A stretch of DNA of 7,399 bases from an uncultured Actinomyces sp. Its GTDB lineage: Bacteria > Actinomycetota > Actinomycetes > Actinomycetales > Actinomycetaceae. The notes under the pieces were generated by a model. It was not told the DNA's origin. It worked only from the letters and a program-made list of their open reading frames with translations, and made no database searches. The stretch spans positions 1 to 7,399 of the forward strand of contig CALBAF010000167.1 in the NCBI GenBank assembly GCA_937926415.1, given 5' to 3'. The position numbers and the translations under genes were made by a program. Shown here piece after piece: positions 1-5,049 of the stretch (the first letter of the stretch is position 1; every line of letters begins with the position of its first letter).

Positions 1-169
1 CGCCGCCCGGCGTGGGTAGAGCCTCGCCGCGCACGGCGAGGTCCACGAGGATCTGCCCCATGAGGACCACGCGTCCCGCAGAGTCCTTCCCATCGGCGCC
101 ACCGTGACGGCTGGGGGTCGGTGGTTCTGTGGGCGGCACTGAATGGGTGGTGTCAGAGAGCGGAATCAT
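1..169 (-). CDS. PfkB-family kinase, N-terminal part (module D), runs off left edge
   Basis: The visible 56 residues read MIPLSDTTHS, then a Pro/Thr/Ser-rich linker, then AGRVVLMGQILVD at residues 31-43. That last segment is the first beta strand of a PfkB-family kinase and is identical over 13 residues to the start of the PfkB domain in the first gene of the array (its residues 378-390). The ATG at 169 is chosen because GAGGAG lies 8 nt upstream. The frame is the same as that of the preceding gene, separated from it only by a TGA and four codons, so this is the kinase half of a fourth ARH-PfkB module whose ARH half sits at the end of the preceding gene. The substrate is unknown. The catalytic GAGD region lies outside the window, so activity cannot be judged, but the visible strand resembles the intact copy more than the degenerate ones. 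Confidence 0.8.
   Translation of the reverse strand, partial: MIPLSDTTHSVPPTEPPTPSRHGGADGKDSAGRVVLMGQILVDLAVRGEALPTPGG
40..67. repeat. 28-bp exact repeat, copy 1 (kinase first strand, module D)
   Basis: Positions 40-67 are identical to 5976-6003 and encode most of the VLMGQILVD segment of the kinase first strand. The flanks diverge at once on both sides. The identity reflects duplication of the kinase domain and possibly later gene conversion between the first and last modules. Confidence 0.8.
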
Positions 170-177
170 GCTGTTGT

Positions 178-183
178 CTCCTC
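178..183 (-). promoter_or_regulatory. Ribosome binding site for the module D kinase, overlapping the upstream stop
   Basis: GAGGAG lies 8 nt before the ATG at 169 and shares bases with the TGA at 184-182. The arrangement favours termination-reinitiation coupling and supports the start chosen for the kinase ORF. Confidence 0.75.
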
Positions 184-3079
184 AGTTGGACGTCGCATCA
201 TCGGGGGAATTCCTCCGCGTGGAAGCAGGCTCACTCGTCTTCTCGGAGACGTACACCCGCCGTTCGACGAGGCGCTCGGACAGGGGAGCCACGCCCGGGT
301 GGGAAACCTTCTCAATCGCGGCAAGGTTGTGCGCAGAGAAGGTAGTGACCCCATAGAGTGCGCCGATGATGGATCCTGCAATCGCTGAGATGATGCCAGC
401 TTCTCCTCCGAGAGCCACAGACTGAAAAGCAGAAAACCTGTCGGTGAACTGAACGCTGACGGCACAGGCGGCCGGAACCGACTGCGCTGGATCCGCGGAC
501 GTACCAACGTGGTGACGTAATTGCTCGAAGGTGTCTTTCGCGAAGGTTTTGACGAGGCCGATTGCCCTGCGGGTTTCGTCCAGCACATCTGCTCCAGGGA
601 CCGGGATGCCGCGTGGAGGGAGAGTGGCCACGACTTCGCAAGCTGCACGGAGCAGAGAGCTTTTGTTGTTGCGCCAGTCAAACTTCCAGTCCAGACCAAG
701 TGATACAGCCGCGGCGACCAGTGCTGCCGCCTGGAACTCCTGGCTTGTGAGGTCGTCGCTTCCGCAGGCCCGCCATACGGCATCGGCGAAGACTTCCGGC
801 TCAGCCGTCAAGGTCACGATGCCGACAGGGATTGCTCGCAGAATGTAGCGAGAGCCCGCCAGCCAATCATCGCTGTCGGACCCGGTATCGTCCACGGTCG
901 CGGGGTGGTTCTCGCCTAACAGACGAGAGGACGAGGCGAGGACTTCGCGCGTGATCTGTGTAATCGTCCCCGCTGGTGCACCGGGCATGGTGGGGTGCGA
1001 AGCGCCGGCGGCCACCAGCTGGTCGCGTCCGTTGTACAAGCTTGTGATTTGTTCGGAGGACATGCCCCGGACGGGCAGAGCAACCGCGTCTGCCACTGCG
1101 ACCCCCGCTAACGCCCCGTAGGCACGGTCGCGTTGTCTCATGTACTCGTCCCCGCGGTCCGTGAGGGCATCCGCCGCGGCCTCGATCTCCTCGCGCGTCG
1201 GACATGAGGCCGGGCCTGGCATGGTCGAGGCAAGGGCACCCGCGCAATTCGCCAGAACAATGCTCCGCTCGAGGGGATAACCCAGGGCGAAACCGGCCGC
1301 TAGGACGCCCATGGAGGTATGTAGCGCGCCGCGCAGATCAGTGGAGATAACCGTGGGGGCGGGGAATCGAGTCACCTCTCCGTCGGACGAATACTCCTCG
1401 AGCAGTGCCCGTGCGAGGTAGGACTCGTGTGTCTGGCCGCAGTTTAGCGTGTATTGATGGAAATCCGAGCGGACTTTGTCCGCACCCGAGCGAGGATATT
1501 TTGTGCAATCGCCGGACGGTCTCTCGTAGGAGACGCTCCGGCACAGGGGCTCCGCCGAGTCATACCCCACCATGATCAGGACGTTGTCGTTGGGAAGGGA
1601 ACGCTGACGGATGTGTCCTTGCGACGCGTCGAGGACGACGCGCACGTGTTCGGGCAGGTGGGCGAGTGCATGTTCGCACGCTGCCAGAACGGCCTGAGAT
1701 TGAACGCCGCCATCGACGTACAGCACATCCGAGGGACCCAGCGTGCGGATCACCTCATCCCACGCATCTTCGGGCATGTCCGTCATGCCCGTGCTCATAC
1801 TCGCACCGTACTGTGTCGCAGGGGGTGACAGGAAGCCGTTATCGCACCCTGCCACGCGTGGACCAGCGTCGACGATTCCCTCGCGTGCCAAGGCCTCGGC
1901 GATGATCGAGGCGCGTGAGCCCTGCCCGATCGGGCTGAGGGAGACGACCTCGACCCCCATGGCGCGGGCAGCGCACATCGCCGTGAAGGGCAGCGCGAGG
2001 TGGACATCCTCGCGGGTGGCCCACTCATGCTCGGTGGGCACGTCGTCCTTGGAATGGCCATCGAATCGGAGCAGAAGCTCGCTCATGACGACGACCCGGC
2101 CCGCGGGCGCGTCGCCTCGGGCCGCGCCCAGAGGGGTGGGCGCGCTTTCAGCCTCAAAGGGGGCGTATCGGTTGAGGAGATCGGAATTGGGATCCTCGAA
2201 AGAGGACGGCCCGCTCCTCGGTGGACGATCGGGAGCAAGTCCCGCCGCTCGACGGATCCACTCGAGGGGAGTGGGCGCGGACAGCGCCAGGAGCTGGTCG
2301 GCGATCCCCAGCACGTCGACGTGCGAAACTCCCTCAATGGGGATGACGTCGAGATCCCGCAGCGCGCTGGGCGTATCACAGACACCGGCCAACGCCGCGG
2401 AGACCGCGTCGTACAGCGCTGGGTCACCACTCTCCTCGCGGAATGCTGGGGGCAATTCCTTGGCCCAGAGATAGAGAACCTGGAAGAAGGCGAGGGGAAT
2501 GATCCGGTGAGAGGGGGAGATGTCGGCGAGCTTGGCCATGAGGGTGCCCGTTCGCACTCGGACGAGAGGAGAGTGCGAGTTTGCTTGGACGTTGAGGGCA
2601 CGCCTGGTCGCAGTAAGGACATCGGGCCCTTCCTGGCTCTCTCCGCGTGGCTTCATCGCAGAGACGACATCAACGGCGTCACACAGGGTAGTGATGGGGG
2701 ACTCGTCCCGATTATTAATAAGCAGGGACACCGCTGCAGCGAGCAGAGCCGCAGACTGGAATTCGTTGCGATTCGTACATCCGCAGGCGATCCACACGGT
2801 CTTGGCCAACGCTTCGGGGTCGATCGTCGACATCGCGATACCGATGGGGACCGCGCACAGGAGTCGGTCGCGAGCGCTCCCGGCCGGGACGCTCCATTGA
2901 CCTGAACGTATGGCGTGTGCGCTGCCCGGGCCTCGTCGTAGCTGGTTGGCGATGGTCAGTGCCGACCGCATCATGTCCGAAACCGTGCCTTCCGGCGAGC
3001 CGGACGCTGCCGCATTCGCTGCGTCCGCGCGAACCATGCCGGCCAGAGCCCCGAGCGCGTAGGGAAGTCGTGGATCCAT
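182..3079 (-). CDS. ARH-PfkB-ARH fusion protein, degenerate active sites (module C plus ARH half of module D)
   Basis: This 965-aa protein has three domains: an ARH-like domain (about 1-270), a linker (270-325) and PfkB-like domain (326-640), and a second ARH-like domain (about 647-945). Similarity to the first gene of the array defines them. Both ARH sites look dead: TDDTE is SDMMR at 34-38 and TQITR at 707-711, while GGDTDT is SGDPAL at 217-222 and GGEAGI at 891-896. In the kinase, GAGD is GALH (584-587) and the conserved N-terminal Asn is Thr366. The scaffold survives: FQSAALLAAAVS, TATRRAL, REGIVDAGPR and the tail LANCAGALA. ATG 3079 is preferred over an upstream in-frame ATG at 3187 because it encodes MDPRL like its paralogue, has AAGGAG 7 nt away, and avoids overlap with the upstream gene. 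It follows that gene by 14 nt. The long reading frame without stops argues against a simple pseudogene. A pseudoenzyme or binding role is inference. Confidence 0.85.
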   Translation of the reverse strand: MDPRLPYALGALAGMVRADAANAAASGSPEGTVSDMMRSALTIANQLRRGPGSAHAIRSGQWSVPAGSARDRLLCAVPIGIAMSTIDPEALAKTVWIACGCTNRNEFQSAALLAAAVSLLINNRDESPITTLCDAVDVVSAMKPRGESQEGPDVLTATRRALNVQANSHSPLVRVRTGTLMAKLADISPSHRIIPLAFFQVLYLWAKELPPAFREESGDPALYDAVSAALAGVCDTPSALRDLDVIPIEGVSHVDVLGIADQLLALSAPTPLEWIRRAAGLAPDRPPRSGPSSFEDPNSDLLNRYAPFEAESAPTPLGAARGDAPAGRVVVMSELLLRFDGHSKDDVPTEHEWATREDVHLALPFTAMCAARAMGVEVVSLSPIGQGSRASIIAEALAREGIVDAGPRVAGCDNGFLSPPATQYGASMSTGMTDMPEDAWDEVIRTLGPSDVLYVDGGVQSQAVLAACEHALAHLPEHVRVVLDASQGHIRQRSLPNDNVLIMVGYDSAEPLCRSVSYERPSGDCTKYPRSGADKVRSDFHQYTLNCGQTHESYLARALLEEYSSDGEVTRFPAPTVISTDLRGALHTSMGVLAAGFALGYPLERSIVLANCAGALASTMPGPASCPTREEIEAAADALTDRGDEYMRQRDRAYGALAGVAVADAVALPVRGMSSEQITSLYNGRDQLVAAGASHPTMPGAPAGTITQITREVLASSSRLLGENHPATVDDTGSDSDDWLAGSRYILRAIPVGIVTLTAEPEVFADAVWRACGSDDLTSQEFQAAALVAAAVSLGLDWKFDWRNNKSSLLRAACEVVATLPPRGIPVPGADVLDETRRAIGLVKTFAKDTFEQLRHHVGTSADPAQSVPAACAVSVQFTDRFSAFQSVALGGEAGIISAIAGSIIGALYGVTTFSAHNLAAIEKVSHPGVAPLSERLVERRVYVSEKTSEPASTRRNSPDDATSN
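1139..1141 (-). other. Internal Met647 at the module C/D junction: former or alternative start of module D
   Basis: Residues 647-657 read MRQRDRAYGAL, which aligns with the true start MDPRLSRAHGAL of the first gene. The residues just before it (EIEAAADAL) match the C-terminal tail of that gene. This ATG therefore marks where one module ended and the next began before the intervening stop was lost. A GGGGACGAG stretch precedes it, which could act as a weak ribosome binding site. Internal initiation here would yield a stand-alone ARH-like protein of 319 aa, but this is speculative. Confidence 0.4.
1866..1885. repeat. 20-bp exact repeat in the kinase core, module C copy
   Basis: Positions 1866-1885 match 5774-5793 exactly and encode part of the REGIVDAG segment that follows the substrate-binding region of the PfkB fold. 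A second 20-bp match lies close by (1927-1946 against 5835-5854, SLSPIG region). These conserved patches sit in a gene whose catalytic motifs are lost. Confidence 0.7.
2192..2215 (-). other. SGPSSFED linker motif shared by modules B and C
   Basis: The interdomain linker of the 965-aa protein carries SGPSSFED (residues 289-296), followed about 20 residues later by APTPLGAARG. The preceding gene has the same SGPSSFED (residues 284-291; positions 4174-4197) and APLGALRG. The first gene of the array has instead an Ala/Pro/Ser/Asp-rich linker with no such motif. The shared linker indicates that the two degenerate copies share an ancestor after separation from the intact copy. Confidence 0.6.
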
Positions 3080-3086
3080 GTGTTCT

Positions 3087-3092
3087 CTCCTT
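3087..3092 (-). promoter_or_regulatory. Ribosome binding site for the ARH-PfkB-ARH gene
   Basis: AAGGAG lies 7 nt before the ATG at 3079 and 1 nt after the stop of the upstream gene. It decides the start against the longer in-frame ATG at 3187, which would add 36 Arg-rich residues unlike any paralogue. Confidence 0.75.
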
Positions 3093-3093
3093 C

Positions 3094-5046
3094 TCAGGCC
3101 AGGTCGCGTGCCAGCAATTCGTTGGCGGCCGCCTCGATGGCGTCTCGCGCGGACAATGAGGTGGGGGTTGCCAGGGCGGCCGCGCAATTGGCGAACAAAA
3201 TCCCCCGCTCAGCCGGTATACCGAGCGCGAGAGCCGCCGCTAGGGTGCCGGAGTGGACCCCTGAGGTCTCCAGGGCTTGCTCCTCGGTCAATGAAGGTAC
3301 CGCAATGCGTGTGACAGCAGGACGGATGATTCGCTGATCGTCACGGGTAGGACGCGCGAAACACACCTCGCCGCTATCTGCACGCACCACGACGTGTCGC
3401 CCGGTCAACAGCGACAAGGCTGACGCCTGATGCTCGAGCCGAGCCTCGTGGTCATAGAGGGGGGAGGAGTAGGGGCTCCCTGCAATGAAATACCGCAAGA
3501 AATCACTGCCTTGGGGTAACCGCGAGGCGCGCACCGAGATGATGACGTTGTCGAGGGGGAGACCTGGCACGAAACCCTTGTGCGAAGAAGAATCGAAGAC
3601 CACGCGGGCGTGCTCAGGGAGCCACCGCACGGCTTCACTCAACGCAGGAGCATAAGGCTCGTGGGCGAGCAGAGCCCCGTCGATGTACAGCACGTCCGAG
3701 GGGCTCATCGCCGCGATGGCTTGCGCCCACGTGTGGGTGGCGTTCTCAGGCAGGGGATTGTTCGTCGAGACGTCCACGCGCCGACCGTCCTCGACGGCGA
3801 CATGCAGCCGGTATCGATTGTCGTCCTCCGCGATGCGTGGACCGGCATCAACGATGCCCTCGCGCTCCAGTGCCTGTGAGATCGAGTCAGCGATCGGACC
3901 GCGGCCGATCGGGCATAGCGAGACGGCCTCGACCCCCATGCGCCGCGCAGCAACCAGCGCACGGAAGGAGCCTCCCGGTGATGGGCCCAGGTCCCGTGCC
4001 CAGATAGTACTCCCGGAGCGGGGATAGTCCTCGGAGCGCAGCGTCTGATCAACGAGGAGTTCGCCGAGGAAGAGCACTTGGCCGGGCTTGGTCTTCCCAC
4101 GCAGAGCGCCGAGAGGAGCCGGAGGGGCGACGGGCTCGAAGTAGCACTGGCGCGTGCGCTGACCAGAATCGGTGTCCTCGAATGAGGAGGGGCCCGACAG
4201 TGCGATTGGGTGCGAGGGCGCGTCTGAGCCGAGGAGGTCACCCGGGTAGGGGATGCGGCCCGAGAGAATGTTCTTCGTGCTCTCCTTCGGATCAAATTGG
4301 AGGGATTCCTCGACCACGCGTGCCCCGTAGGTGCGTAGGAAATCTGCGCCTCGTACTGCGCCGATGAAGATGCAGGCGGTGGAGAGGATCGTGTTTGTGT
4401 GTGCGCCTAGCCGAAGGGGAGCGGTCAGGACGCGGCGGTCCTGGTAGCGGGAGGCTAGGGCGAAGGCCATGGGAACGATCTGCGAGAGCGAATCGCCCGC
4501 ACCGATCTGCTCGACGAGACGCTCAAGGGGCGACTCGGCGCATACGTTCATGTCGCTGACGATGTTCATTGCCCTGCGAGTCGCGGCCACGACGTCCGGC
4601 TCTGGGCTCCACTCGCCGCGCGCCTCCAAGGGCGCGGCGACGTCGATAGCACGGACCAGGGTGTCTTCGACGCGAAGGTTCGGGCTGTCGAGGCCGAGCG
4701 AAACAGCTGCTGCAACCAGGGTGGCAGCTTGAAACTCCCTGCAATGTGGTTGCTCGTCAGCACAGTTGTCCCACACAGCGTCCGCGAAGGCCTGGCGGCC
4801 GCCAGTCGACGTGTACGAGCCAGCCTGGGCAGCGTGGACCAGCAGGTGAGCCAGGCGATGGGACGGCAATTTCATGGACGGAAAGGAAGGTGCTTCTGTG
4901 GAATTTTGAAGCTTCAGCAGTGCGAGGATGCGCTCGCCGAGGCTTGCTGCCTCGTCGCTGTTCTCGCCCATGGCATCCGTCGCGAGGGTGTGGCCGAATG
5001 CAAATCCGAGTCTGGGTCCCTGGGCGCGATCAAGACGTGAATCCAT
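3094..5046 (-). CDS. ARH-PfkB fusion protein, both active sites degenerate (module B)
   Basis: This 650-aa protein aligns end to end with the 698-aa first gene. It has an ARH-like domain (about 1-245), a linker (245-320) with SGPSSFED, and a PfkB-like domain (about 321-650). The ARH metal ligands are gone: the region of TDDTE reads SMKLPSHR (57-64), GGDTDT is GAHTNT (214-219), and GDAL near the N terminus is GHTL. The NGAAMR motif is lost with a deletion of about 70 residues. In the kinase, GAGD is ETSG (593-596), removing the catalytic Asp, and the N-terminal conserved Asn is Arg362. Core segments persist: FQAATLVAAAVSLGLD, DVVAATRRAM, EREGIVDAGPR and FANCAAALA. It starts 3 nt after the stop of the first gene with AGGAGG inside that gene's last codons, so it is almost certainly cotranslated. 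Family membership is clear. Neither hydrolase nor kinase activity is expected, and a non-catalytic role is inferred from the open frame. Confidence 0.85.
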   Translation of the reverse strand: MDSRLDRAQGPRLGFAFGHTLATDAMGENSDEAASLGERILALLKLQNSTEAPSFPSMKLPSHRLAHLLVHAAQAGSYTSTGGRQAFADAVWDNCADEQPHCREFQAATLVAAAVSLGLDSPNLRVEDTLVRAIDVAAPLEARGEWSPEPDVVAATRRAMNIVSDMNVCAESPLERLVEQIGAGDSLSQIVPMAFALASRYQDRRVLTAPLRLGAHTNTILSTACIFIGAVRGADFLRTYGARVVEESLQFDPKESTKNILSGRIPYPGDLLGSDAPSHPIALSGPSSFEDTDSGQRTRQCYFEPVAPPAPLGALRGKTKPGQVLFLGELLVDQTLRSEDYPRSGSTIWARDLGPSPGGSFRALVAARRMGVEAVSLCPIGRGPIADSISQALEREGIVDAGPRIAEDDNRYRLHVAVEDGRRVDVSTNNPLPENATHTWAQAIAAMSPSDVLYIDGALLAHEPYAPALSEAVRWLPEHARVVFDSSSHKGFVPGLPLDNVIISVRASRLPQGSDFLRYFIAGSPYSSPLYDHEARLEHQASALSLLTGRHVVVRADSGEVCFARPTRDDQRIIRPAVTRIAVPSLTEEQALETSGVHSGTLAAALALGIPAERGILFANCAAALATPTSLSARDAIEAAANELLARDLA

Positions 5047-5049
5047 CGT

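Noticed and set aside
166..783. A 205-codon minus-strand frame overlapping the end of the third gene
   Set aside because: It lies in another frame inside a region with clear ARH-like homology. Its product is Ser/Arg/Pro-rich without recognisable motifs.
1743..2905. Long plus-strand open frames (243 and 301 codons) opposite the third gene
   Set aside because: These are antisense shadows of a high-GC coding frame. Their translations are low-complexity Arg/Ser/Gly-rich with no domain, while the minus strand has clear homology.
3080..3187. Longer start for the ARH-PfkB-ARH gene at ATG 3187, giving 1001 aa
   Set aside because: The extra 36 residues are Arg-rich, overlap the upstream gene and match no paralogue. 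The ATG at 3079 has AAGGAG and encodes MDPRL like the first gene.
182..5046. Modules B and C as ordinary pseudogenes
   Set aside because: There are no frameshifts or internal stops over 650 and 965 codons, good ribosome binding sites are present, and non-catalytic motifs are conserved. Recent neutral decay cannot be fully excluded.
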